DNA of 64,000 nt from NCBI GenBank assembly GCA_029207755.1, contig JARCOQ010000012.1, positions 4,050,001-4,114,000 of the forward strand. The letters are read 5' to 3'. Below are positions 26,011 to 38,440 of this stretch, one piece after another (the stretch's first letter is position 1; each line of letters opens with the position of its first letter). The notes under the pieces are model-generated. The model was not told the DNA's origin and ran no database searches. It saw only the letters and a program-made list of their open reading frames with translations. The position numbers and the translations under genes are program-made. Origin of the DNA: Chamaea fasciata (Eukaryota > Chordata > Aves > Passeriformes > Sylviidae).

Positions 26011-26639
26011 GAAACTGTAATTTATTATTAGTAATATATTCCAATAAATGGTGTTGCAGTGCCCTAGCATTGCTTTGAAGTCAGTACTAAAGAGTATTAA
26101 AGAAAGAGAGAATTAGAAGAAAAAGCAGTTAAGTCCATCTGATATGCCTGCATGGAAATGCTATTTGTGGAATAACCTCCTCAGAACACGAAACTGATAA
26201 AGGCATGTGTGCTAAATGGATCCCAGAGCCTTGACAAGTTTCTTCTCTTTTTACTTGTCTTGAGTAAAGAGTGACATGAGTCATCTGTTCCAAACCAGTA
26301 AAAGCAACTTTTACAACATAAAGCATTTAAATGTGCCAGTAAATACCTTATATTGACATCATATCTCTCCCCATCCTTACAATGAGCTCCTGTTTACTTT
26401 AATTTTTCTCTCTTTTCTCTGATGCTGCCTTCCTGTTGTGAATTATGGGCAACTCTCAGAAAAGTGACACACTTTAATGATACATGTAATACTATAATTG
26501 AATCAAACTACTTTGTTTCCCCACAAAGCTATTCTTTATTTGCTGGCAGGCTGCTTGTTTATCCTAACATTGTCAGTCACATCAGGAAAGCCATCTTAGT
26601 CATGAAATAGCTATTGTAGAGGAAGCATTATTGGTTCTG

Positions 26640-26860
26640 TACAGGGCTTTTTAGCAGTAATTATGTACAGCTTTTAGTAATTTTGAGAGTCACCCAAGCA
26701 TCATTGATACGAGCCATTTGCAATGACATGCAATGATGCCTGTGCAGTATTTTTACAAGCAAAATAAAATAAGACATTTTGGTGGTAACATGTAAATTAG
26801 CCTTAAGGCTTGCAATGCAATGCTCATCAAGTGTGTAACATTTAATTACAAGACCACTGA
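26640..26860. promoter_or_regulatory. Candidate regulatory element around a 12-bp palindrome
   Basis: Contains AGTAATTATG, repeated TGCAATG units (near 26717, 26729, 26810), the perfect palindrome AGCCTTAAGGCT at 26799-26810 and TTTAATTACAA. The motif content resembles conserved non-coding elements. Confidence 0.4.
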
Positions 26861-27129
26861 GCATGAGTGAGGTCCCCTGAGCTTTTCATCCCCACAACAG
26901 AAAGATTCTCCCTGATGATGACTGAACTGATGATTTGAATCCTCTCATCAGATGTGGAGTGAACTCGCTGCTCTCTCAGCAGGCCAAACTGGCATTTAAG
27001 GGTCTGTAGTGTTTCAGGACCCTATTTGGTAAAGTACTTCATGGCCCTGCTGCTGCTTGAGATCCGTTGTTGAATCCCATCTGTGAGGAACTGAGAACTG
27101 CAGTTGACAAAATCAGCGTGTCAGGAGGA

Positions 27130-27215
27130 AGGAGAGTTTACAAGAATTTGATTCAAAAAATTGGTTGAAATTAATTGAATTGACTTCAATTGATGACAAG
27201 AATCAAATAGGAAAC
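27130..27215. promoter_or_regulatory. CAATT-rich block with inverted repeat
   Basis: A perfect inverted repeat AATTGAA-5-TTCAATT at 27173-27191 lies within several CAATT or AATTG copies (GGTTGAAATTAATTGAATTG, CCAATTAG). It could be a homeodomain cluster or simple AT-rich structure. Confidence 0.3.
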
Positions 27216-30200
27216 CAATTAGCCATTGCAAATTCCCAAAGCGATGCTGTTTTCCAGTAAGAGAGAAAACATTACTCTGTGCGTTTGCTGGAGATAGGAG
27301 TTTCGTTGTCAGTGTCTATCTAGTGTGGCAAATATATTTGCTAACTCACTTGTTATAGACAACAATAGGGACAATATTATGTGTGTGTTGTCCCAGTTCC
27401 ACAGACGCTGGGAAATGAGAAGCCTGAGGGACTTGCTGCCCTGCTGGATGTGGTAAGGGACAGCTACTCTTAATGTTCTGACATGTCCTGGCTTCCCAAC
27501 CCTGAAGTGTTACCTTTTTATGCAAATGGTAGTGGCAACAGCGTGCTCCATCTTTGTTATTTCATGATTAGTGTTTTCATGGGCAATCAATAAATCCCCA
27601 GAGCCTCTCTCTGAAATGGCCACATTGCTCAGCCTCTCCAGTAGGGAGGTCTATTTAGCAGCAGGTTTTCAGCAGACCAAAATGTAGAATCAATACCCTG
27701 AGAATAATCTGCCCACTTGTCCTTATGAAATATTTGTATTTTCCCATGCAAGTTCCAACAGGCTGAATGATTTTTCCAATATGTAAGGATTTAGTGCCTT
27801 GTATGGAAATGTGTCAACTACACAACTGCCAGCGCATCTGAGAGGATCTCTCAAGGTCACTGCTGGAATGACTGAGGAGCTTCAATAAAGCTTTAAAGTC
27901 CAGCCATGCAGGTACGGAACACCCACCTGAGTGGTTACAAACTGCCTGTGAGCTACTACAATGTGTAGGTGAGAGGAGTCTGGGTAGGACATGGAGCTTT
28001 CCTCTCCTGAGCTCACTCCACGCACACCCCTTCTGTTACTTGAGGCAAAAATGGGACCCCTCTCTGCTGTGTGCATCCCTTGCCTAGGGAAGGGGCAGTG
28101 GCTCCAGCCTGTTTTCTCAGTTGTTTTTTACCTGCTGCATGGTTTCAGCCCTGTGTGGGACAGCAAACCCTGCCTCAGTCTGTCCCTTGGGCAGGGGAAT
28201 CCTCTGCATTCTGCCCTCAAAGTATCCCTCTCTGGTTGTAACTCTACCATGACACTATTTTGTCCTTTGAAAAGTAAATACAATAATATTGTTATTAACA
28301 ATTTTAATCATAATGGTGATTTAGGAGGACTTAAAAGTTATTCACAATTAGTTTCTTTTCTTGACTCCTTTAATATAGTCACAAGAATACAGTAATCTCC
28401 ACATGTCTCTTCTGATCCAGGATATATCTTTCTCATCCCGGCTTTCAAAGGGGAAGCCTTCAGCAAAGGGTCTGAGGTCACATTTTCATTTTTAGCCTGG
28501 TTTCCTAAGGAAATGAGGGTCATGCCATTTCCGTCTGTCTGTCTGTTCCTATTTTTCTGTCATATTGCCTTACAGAAGCTTTTGAGCCTGTCAGTCAACC
28601 TCAGTCAGAGTAAAAAAAGCTTTGTAAGTCTCAAGAATAAATACATGCCCGTAAGACTTCATGGGCCCTTTTGGCTGGGGAGCAGAAGGACACACAAATT
28701 AGAGCTCTTGCTGAGCAAAGGTGAAGAACACTCAGCCAGTTCCATCTGCTTGGCAGGAGCAGTGGACAAACCAGGGCTGGCCACTCACCAGCATGAGGCT
28801 AAATTTGGACAAGGCAGGGCAGGGACAGCTTCTTGGCTGGGGAGGGTGCAGCAGTGCATCCAGCTGCTCCCAGGAGTGGGAGGCTCCAGCAGCACAGGGC
28901 ACCTCTCCCTCACAGGCACATCTCTGGTTCTGTGCTTCACAGGGGTAATTACAAATCTGCCATCAAATTCTGCCTTCCCTGCCAAAATAGTCAGAGTGTT
29001 TTGCAGATGACACACAGTGATACCATTCCTGTTCTAGAGAGATTATAATTTAGGGATATAAATTATAGTCATTCCTAAAATCCACTGTCTGTCTAAATTT
29101 TGGGTTAGACAGGAATATAATCACATGGTATCAAAATCATCAAGAAATTCTCAGATAGTGTCTAATCCAGCTTTTTATGTAGCTGAAGTAAAGCTGTCAC
29201 TGAGTTTAGTGACGCAGGACCAAACTTGGGCTGTATTTGTATTTGGTTAGTAGCACTTGACAGGATGAAATAAGCACATTATTTGTATGCACTTCATATG
29301 TAGCAGCACTGTGTGGTAGGAAAAAGCACTGAGAGAAACCCCCACAAAAATTATTAAAAAAACCCAAACAACCAATGATAGCAAAGAAAAAAATTCACCC
29401 TGAAAAAAGCCACAAAATCAATAGATTATGAAAGCCATGCCGAGGCTTCCACTGCTATTATCTCAAGGCTTTATTATCAAATATCAAAAAATCATTACCG
29501 CATCTCAAAACAGCCATAATAACAATATAAAACTCCACTCAATCTGTTCCTGCAGGGATCTGATCTAAAATCCACAAGAAAAAACCAGTTGCTGTGAAAA
29601 ATGGCAGTTAGCCAGTTCAATCATCCCGCCAACCTGGTGCTATAATTGTACACCAGTCACTGCACCTCAGTGCCACTACTGTAGATAACTTCAAGAGAAG
29701 GGTGCAAGCAAACAAATTATAACTAAATCAGACAAAGAATGAAATCTTTTGGAAAGGCCCATAACTGCAATTATCAGGTGCTGTATTTGTGGCTTTGGCT
29801 TTTTCTATGTAGTGTAACTGACTCCATATCACTTAGAAATAAATATAACTTAGACACTCTGCCTTGTGTCCTCCTGCACAAGGCCAGCTCTTACCAACTT
29901 AAACATTCTTCAGGTTTCCTCACCTCAAAAGCAAGAGTCACTTCAGCTTGCATGGGAAACCTTCATCCTTGCTGCCTATGGCAATGCAGTTTGAAGGAAA
30001 ACAAGTTTCTATGTGAAAGACTTCCGTTTGAGGCTTCTGTATCTTTAATAAGTTCTTACGCATAGTGTTTTCAAAAATCCTCTCGGAACCTACATGCAAA
30101 TAGAGCTTGTAATTCATGATGGTGTTTGGTGGGTGGGAGACAGGGGAGGATGGGAGGAGGAGGGGCGTGAATGCCATTCTCCATTTTTTAGTATAACAAG

Positions 30201-31119
30201 AAAAGAAAGTTTTCTGGTCCAGTTTGTCCAGAGTGATTTGCTTCATTCTTGATTGACACCAAAACCCCAAGTGTAGCCAGAGATTTATGAGCCCACTCAG
30301 CTCTTTGCAGTGCATTGCTGTATTTAACAGATATGTAAAAAATCCTCCCATATTTAGGGACAAATCATAAATACACACTAGTAACAGATGTTTGTCTTTT
30401 CTTAAGCTTAAAATAAGTAAGACTCATTATAATTCCATAATAATTTGTAAAAGCTACACCTTTTCTGTGTGGCTTTGTTTTTGATCGTGTGGGTAGCAGA
30501 TGGCCCTTTCTGAATTTCAGAAAACGCACAGAGTTGGCTGTCTAGATCAAAACCAGAAGTGATAAAAACTGAGAGGTGGGCACAGAAATGACCGGGTTAA
30601 AGTAGGATGCAAAAGCTCATGTGAGCTTTTAATTTTACGTTGTGGGAAAAGACCTGTGGGAAAAGAACCCCAATGAGATCTTCGTAGGTGAGGAACATGA
30701 AATCAAACCAGCCTGTGAGCAGAGTGCAGCTCTGGTTTCTCTTCTATACTGCCTACACGTCCTTGGCTTTTCTTCTGCTGCAGGCAGGCTGTCTGAAGTC
30801 ACCCTGCAGCCTTGCAGCCGATAATCTACTTCCTGACAATAACCAGCAAAAGACTAACATTGCACTTGGCTCTGCAGTAGACTCAGAGCAGCCCAGAGGC
30901 AGCGCAGGGCCAGCCTGCTGCTAGGCTGTTTGTTTATTTTGGTTGACATTTTCCTTTGTGGAGAATCTGTTCCTCGTTATTCAGCACGTAGAGCGCCGCA
31001 CACATCCTATGTGTTTAACTGTCTTTGGATAGAAGTGGGTATTTTCCCATGTCAATAATGTTACGGTGTGAAGCTGTGAGCTGGACTCCGAGAGAACCAC
31101 CCCCTGCTGAGCATCTCAC
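27216..31119. other. Intergenic, no gene recognised
   Basis: AT-rich unique sequence. A SOX-like cluster (ACAATAATATTGTTATTAACAA) lies near 28282-28303. No exon or RNA gene is recognised. Confidence 0.5.
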
Positions 31120-31480
31120 TTTTGCATTGAGTTTTCTTTGTTAATCATCTGCAAAATAAAAAGGCTTTCTGTCTAGCAAAAGCCCATCATTAATTTTTCA
31201 TATGAGCACTAAAGTCTTGAACACAATCCTTGAGTGGCTTCAAAGAAAAGCGAATAATAAAACCAAAGAGCTACATTTTCTTTTTTCACATCTTCGTTAT
31301 TTGATATTTTAAGAAAACTTTTTAATGCAGAATTACAGTTCTCTCAGCTTCACAGTGACACATTCATTCTGAAGGCTACATTTGACCTTCAACTTTGTCC
31401 TTCATTAGCAGGATTACACCTAAACACTCCTTCATTTTACTGCAAATGAGACAGATGCAATGTGTGTTCTGTTCGGCCTC
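31120..31480. promoter_or_regulatory. Candidate conserved non-coding block
   Basis: A sustained motif-rich AT block with TTGTTAATCATCTGC, CCCATCATTAATTTTTC, CAGGATTACACC and CTGCAAATGAGACAG, free of simple repeats. The texture fits conserved enhancer sequence. Alignment is needed. Confidence 0.35.
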
Positions 31481-34400
31481 AGCATTAGGATTATCCCAAG
31501 AGTGGCATTTATGTTCTTGTAGTTCCTTGGTATAAATAAATATCAAAGTAGGAAGACCAATCTGTACTCCACTAGGAATAATAAACTAAAATAATATGGC
31601 ACTGATTCTGTTTGGGTTGTCTAAATGTGTTTTTATGATTGTATATGTTTATGGCTTTCTCACACAGCCACCATGAATTCCAGGCAATTAAAAAGGACAT
31701 GAGTTCTGAAGCATTTTAAAAGGGACTTTGCTTTCCAAATGGTGTCTATTAAAAGTAGAATATTTTTTTTTTGACAGAACTACTGCAAAATCAACAGTCG
31801 CACATTTGCCCTGCTTCAAATTCCCTTCCCTTCTTCCACCCGAAATAACTAATTAGAATATTTCTGTAAGTTGAAAAGAAAGGTAGGGAAAGATTATGTT
31901 TGCACATATATTAGATACAGTGCTAGCTGAAGACTCAGCCTGGAGGCCCCAAATTTGAAAGTAGCTCAGAGGGAGAATGGAGCAGGTCTTGTGTCAGGTC
32001 TATCAACCTACCCATGCTCTATACAATCTGCTTTTTTCTGGCTGAACCAGTCCAGTGTCACCACAGGTGGGATGGAGAGCATTCTGTCCCTGCTCACGCT
32101 GCCTGGCCTTCACCCCCACTTGGCTGAGGGGGACAGGTTTGTCAGTCATGGGTGTAGAGGAGAGCTGTATTTAATTGAAGAAACAACCACTGTGCTCTAA
32201 CCTACCCTATACTGGTCAATCTGTGTGCTGCCATGAGTTATTGAACAAAGAAGTAAAAGTACAAGTAGTGAAGAAGCAACAAGTTTGATCAGACTGTTAA
32301 ATATTGTTGGCTGACTTTTGTTGTTTACATCGTTTCGAATACAGGGGAAAGGACCAGGGGAAGAAAAATATTTGTAAGTAATTTTTCAGTTATGAACCAA
32401 GTCCAGTTTCAAATGGTAATCTTCAAGAAATACTTTGGAAGACTAGAGGAAACTGGTTAGGTAGGTACATCAAAAAGGTACATTTTAAAGGCAAAAATAC
32501 CTTGTTCCTCCCTCAAGTCAAACTGTCCCACATGACTTTATACATGAGAAAAAAAGAAATGAAAGAGAAAGAGTGAGAAAGCTTGATAATTTCCTGCTCC
32601 CCAAGTGTCCCAAGCTGTAGGAGGAACAATTCATGGGCTTCAGTAGTAACAGCACAATATTTCAAAATTTAGAATTCATAATTATAAAAATCAATTTATT
32701 GAAGAATATGGCCACAGCTGTCACTAAACTGTTAATAACACGTCTGGAACAAACACCTGGATTCTCTGCAAGGTCTGGAGACATGATGTAGTAGTCCCAG
32801 CAAGTGGATGGCACACCCTTGGATGAACAGTGGATGTAGGCAGACATGCCTAAAAATCCTGGGCCAAGAGCACTGAAATTCGGAGTCCACAAAAAGTCGC
32901 ATTTTGTGAGAAAATCACTGGGGATTTCTGCCACTTCAGTGGTAAGGTGTTGCCTCTGCACTGTTCACTGGCCTTTGGGCCATCCACCTGTTGCAGAAGT
33001 ACTTTACTGGGAGCACAGTCATAAAGAGAACTATTAGCCCATTGCGCTGAAGTGCAGAGTGTCAGCTGTTTAGTGGAAATGTATCATCGTGTCGTTATTA
33101 AATATTTATTTTGTTGTAGCACCAAGAGACCAATCCTGTCAGGTTTCCTCTGTTAAATTTTTTATGAATGATAGTCCCTGACAAGCTGACAGGAATATGA
33201 AAGAGCAGAAATTGACACAAGCTTCTGGTGTTTCCAGAGGAAGGGTGTAAATCCTGCCCAGGACTCTTGTTCAGCAATGAGATCCCTTCTGGAGATAAAA
33301 CAGGCACTCCTAGGATAACCTCTGCCAGGAGCAGGGCAAAGAGGAAAAACCCTGAAGAGCCAAAAATGTTTCCAAAGGCAAGAAAAAGCAATCTAGTCCC
33401 TCTGGGGGGTTAAGAGGCAGAGGCAAAAAACAAGTAAGCAGAATGGGAGAAGTCCATCTTATCATTTGAAGATTCCATCCCAGTTTTGACTGGTTTAATG
33501 AAGCCCAGCTCTGAGCCTGGCCCAGCTGCTGGGGGCTGGAGGCAGCAGAGCCCAGCCCGGGGGAGCTCCCTGCAGGAGCACAGCTCTCCTCCCTGCCTGC
33601 CTGCACAGCCCCTGCCTTGTCTACGACAGCAGGAAATGTTTTTAAATCTGAACAATGCAGCAGATCTGAGGGCAGACAGCTCAGATAATGAAAAGAAAAA
33701 AAGAACTATTACTTGGAAATGATTGTTGCTTTGTTACTTTCCCTTAATTTCCTCAGTAACTGGTAGAAACCGTTACTTAGCAAATATTTAGGAAATAACA
33801 TCCATAATACCATTTCCCTGCCTCACTCTTAGCTATTGTTTCCACCCTTTTCCTTTTGATGACAGGTGAGTTTCAATTGTGGTCCTTTTTATGAATACTC
33901 AGAGTATAAATTATGCAGATTAAAGTCTCTAATTTCAGAGTAAATTTCAGAGATTCTTTTCTTCTTGTGGTGCATAACAACTGCATAACATTTTGATTTA
34001 GTTCTTCAAAGGCTCTATGATCAAAATTTTTGTTTTAAATAATGCTAATAAAATTCCCTGCATTCACTTATGAAAGCAGAAGCTGAAAGAATTAAGTAAC
34101 AAGGTTTAATCTTCAGTTAATTTGTTAGATTCTGGTAAATAATAGTGATGTTCACACTGTAAAATGTAATTTGGAAGGAAAACTGGTTTTTGTTGTTCTT
34201 AACTGAGTATGGTCCATGGCTAGAACAAACTGACCATCAGTCAGATCTTCACCCGGTGCAAATAATTTTGAAGTTAATGCAGCAAAATCAATGTACATCA
34301 GCAAAGAACTAAAGTATTACTAAGGTTCTGACTCTGAAAAAACCCGAACTTTTGTTAATCCACAGTGAAATTAGGGAGCTTTATGGAGCGGATAAGGATT

Positions 34401-37400
34401 CAGCTGTTTGGATTTTAAGCCTTAAGGTTCAAGATTTGGAAGTATTTTCATTTTTAAGCCCTTCTATCTATTTCACTGCAATACAGTGAAGGAAACTTTC
34501 CTCACTCCACAAAAGGAAATTTTGACTACCAAACAAACGTCAGATATTGGGACAGAAGAGATCTCTCAAAACTGCCAACCCTAATCTCAAATACTTCCCT
34601 GTAGTTCATAGAAGACCGCTTTCCAAAGGTTATTTATTTATGTACAGTGAAATGAAGCAGTTTGACCAGGAGCAGCAGAACACAGCTCTGGAGCAGTGCA
34701 CGGCCTGATGGCTGCTGCCTTAGTAAGGGTGCAAAACACAAGTGTTCGTGTGCCTGGTTCAATCTGGCACAGAGATCTGAACAGCAGGCTCCTGTATTTC
34801 TTGCATGAGCTGCCTGACTGCTGTGCTGCTGGACACCAGTGCAGGCCAAAGCCTCATTTGGTTTCAGCATTGTAAAAATCAGTATTTTAACTCCCACAAA
34901 AGGACTTCAGCTTTGAAATTTGATGCCTTACAGTGACACACCATTTATTGGAATATTCCCAGCTAACCTGACCTGCATGTTTTGCTATTAAAGCCCAAAA
35001 AGTGAAGATGGCACCAAATCAGAGGAATACAAATCTAGCTTGAAAATCATGTACAGCTTCATTTTGTGCCGGATCACAATAGAACTGCAGAAAGTCAGCC
35101 ACAGCCTTACCCTGTTAGGTTTGGATTGCTCTGCATCACAGGCCTATTCACAAGCACCTGACAAATCTCTCTCATTAATAACAAATGACAATCTCACTGG
35201 TGCTACAATGCACGTTACATTTAATCAATTTGCTATTTGTATTCATTATGTACACCTCCTATTTTGAGTCATGAAAAATTGAAAAGTAATTACAACATGG
35301 AAGAGCATCATGGATAACAAATGAGACAAGATGAGAAAAAGTACAAATAATTGGTCAGTTGTCAGTACATTTAAAGCAATTAAGACCAGAAATGAGATAA
35401 GACAATTCTAAGCCTTTGAAGTGAAACAGGGCATCAGGAAAACCAATGGTATGGTACCCTGGTCATGCCAAAAATTCAGCCATCTAAATATGGGCTTTAA
35501 AGAATTGTTTAACTACAGTTGTTTCTTAAAGAAGTCAAAGTAAGTTCCCTGAGTGAACCATGCCTGGTGGCATGATCCTGCTGTAAGCCTGCCTGTCACC
35601 ATGTCCCTTAGAGCCCCCACTGTAGCCAGGGGCAGCTAACTCATCTTTTCCACATCTCAGCAGCCTCAAAGAAGGCAAACGAATTAATGACTCAGATGTC
35701 CATTTCTGCTCTAAAAATAGGAAGACACATTAAACTGTTTATAATCAAGAGAGTACCAAGATGCTGACAAACTTTTAGGATTTCAATTGCATTTTCTTGT
35801 GAACCAGAGGATTACCTTATAAAGTGGAAGTGGGACGAACCATGTCTCTCTGAGAGAGAACAAGCTGATGCAGTTTTGCACCTTGGAACAATGCTGAGAA
35901 GTGGAACAGCCGCAGTATCTGATTTAATGAACAGCTGCTGAGTTCCTAAAGCTTTTACCAAACCTCGTAGTTCACATTCCCTCCGTTGCTGGAATACATA
36001 AACACATAAGATCAAAGGTCCACTTTAAGAGAAAATGTGCCTAATTTATTTTTGATCAGAATTTTGAGGAACTTACGTGTCTACAGCTGGCACAGCAGTC
36101 CTGGGAAGCCTCTGTCCAGACAGTTCCTCTGGGTCCCAGAGCCCCTGTGCCAGGCAGGACCAAAGTGAGCAGTGTGCTGCTCCTGGAGCCAGCCAGTGCA
36201 TGCAGCAAGCACCCCAAGGGCCAGTGCTAATAACACTGGATTTGGCTCCTTGAAAATGCTCCCATGGACTCTACCTCAAATTAAAATCTCTAACACCTGA
36301 GATGGTACTCAGAAGAGTGGACTGTAGTGGGCTGGTCACAGGCAGCACTCAGTGTCTGCATGGCAGATCTTCCCAAAATAAAAAGGAATTAAGATTAAGA
36401 CATCAAGTCCTTAATAACTACATTTTTTGATTCAGAATTAAAATTCATCCTTGTATCATGTTTTAGGACATGAGGCAGGGGTCAAAGGTTCCTGCTATGC
36501 AGAGTCACAGGTATAAACTTTACAATATTTCTGCTTAAAAGGGCAGCTTTAAGGATTAATTCAAACAGAAAATAGAGTAAAGACATAAGAACAGAAAGAC
36601 ATGGCTGACAATCACTTTCTTGAGAGAGCTATAGTGGCAAGGGAGGGCAAAAGTGCTGAGGAAGATGATGACTGTATTGCTGTGACATCTGGAAAGTAGA
36701 GTTTGGTCATAAAAAAACTGCTCTGCATTAGCAATTATAGTAGCTTTTCTTTGACATTGCCCCTGAAGTTTGGAGGGAACATCATTGATTTCATAATGAA
36801 AGCTATTCATTTTGCAAAGGTTTATTGTAAAGCGTCATGAGGAAAGGCATCCTCAAGACACTAAGAAATATAATGAAAAACCTGCAAAAAAGGTGTAAAG
36901 AATTCCAAATCACTGCATTGCCTAGATATTAATGTGAGTAGGTACTAAATGCACTGGCTGATTAATGCTACATTCCTCTTAAGGAAAGGGAATTGATAAA
37001 ACAATACTTAAAGAAATGCAGATGTGAATAAAACCAGTACTAGCAGCACAGTGCTAACATGGGAAAGAAGACCCAGTAAAGCTAATGGGCTTTCTCAGGT
37101 AGGATTTGATCTAAAAATTGAGGCATAAAGCTATTCAATGGGGCCACGTGAAGTCTTCATTACCTTCAAGTAAAACATCTTTTATCATCTAAGTCCCTTT
37201 CCTGCTCTGTGTGTGTATAGAATCTATTCCCCATCAGCAGTGGGGTGCAAAAATTCTCAGCTTAAATCATTCTAGGAAAGAGTTGCAGCTTTTCGGGGAG
37301 CTTTTTTAAACTGCCTTTTCAAAAGGATTGCAACTGTTTATTTGTCACCACCCTGTAGTCAACAAAAATGATAGGTTTTGTGAAAATGTCGGAGTGTGAG

Positions 37401-37859
37401 CTTTTTGAAGAAGAGACCATGCATTTATGTCTACTCTGAAGGAGAACAAGGATGTCTGTGTGCTGGATTCAGGGGTTTGTAAATAAGGCTCCAGACAGTT
37501 TATTGGTATAAGCAAAGGAGCAAAGGGAAAGCTAAAAAGAGAAAGTGATATACAAGACAGGATTTTCTAGACTGGTGTGAACTCCAAATGGAAAGAGAGG
37601 AGTTTTTTTAGTGTTTTATAGGACATGTCCCCACCAGCCCCAGCACAATAAAATGTGCTGGCTCCCAGCACTCCATGGCATTTGCTGGGCCAGCAAGCCC
37701 TCGATCTGTGCTCTGTGTGTCCAGCTGCTGCATTGGTGCAGACCCTGCCAGGCTCTCTGCAGGCACAGCAGTCCCAGAGCTTGGGGGGCTGGGACTGAAG
37801 CTGCTATATTTTATATGCAAACACAGATATGCCAGGTACTACAAATATTAGGTGATGTT
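31481..37859. other. Intergenic, no gene recognised
   Basis: Unique sequence with no convincing coding potential. A GC-richer patch near 33500-33620 has no CpG island character. I see no mobile element. Confidence 0.5.
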
Positions 37860-37889
37860 ATTATGTAACCTAGGACTGTGCATCCAGAC

Positions 37890-38440
37890 TGCTAGATTAA
37901 TTAATATATTGTAGATCTCGTCTTTATTTGGAAGAAAATTTATATATCAAGCACTCTGAATAGTGCTAGGTACTCAACTGCTATTGACTCACAGCTAGTT
38001 GGAAGTAATTATATGATTTCTCAATAAGCATCAGAAGTCAGCCATAAAGTTCAATTATTTTGACATAAGAGATCAATAACAGGAATCTGAAGCAATTATA
38101 GGCCCATGATTCAGAAACTGCTTGACTAAAAACGATCACATGGTGCCTCAGTCCCTGACAGCTGCTCCAAGTTCAGTCAGTGCTGTGGTTCTTCACACCA
38201 AAGCATATGTAATCAACGCTTTATGCTACTAACATAAGCTGCTATTATTTTGCATTTCCGAAGCACACCCCGCACCATGGGCTGCATCCTGGGCTGAGCA
38301 CATCCTTTCCCAGAGTAATTCTGAATGTGATATTGAAATCTGTCATCATTGATATCTGTGAAAGCACAAGCGATAACTGCGTACACTCACGTCTTCCTTT
38401 AAATCCGTATCAATGTGCTGTCTTACGTTAAATATTAATC
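37890..38440. promoter_or_regulatory. Candidate conserved non-coding block
   Basis: Starts with the palindrome ATTAATTAAT (37896-37905). It continues with AGCAATTATAGG, GTAATCAACGC, CTATTATTTTGCATTT, CATCATTGATATCTG and AAATATTAATCAAAC near 38430. It contains no simple repeats. Confidence 0.35.

Noticed and set aside
30493..30506. Third CTCF-like motif (GTAGCAGATGGCCC)
   Set aside because: Only 11 of 14 core positions match, including mismatches at the first two bases. Too weak to call.
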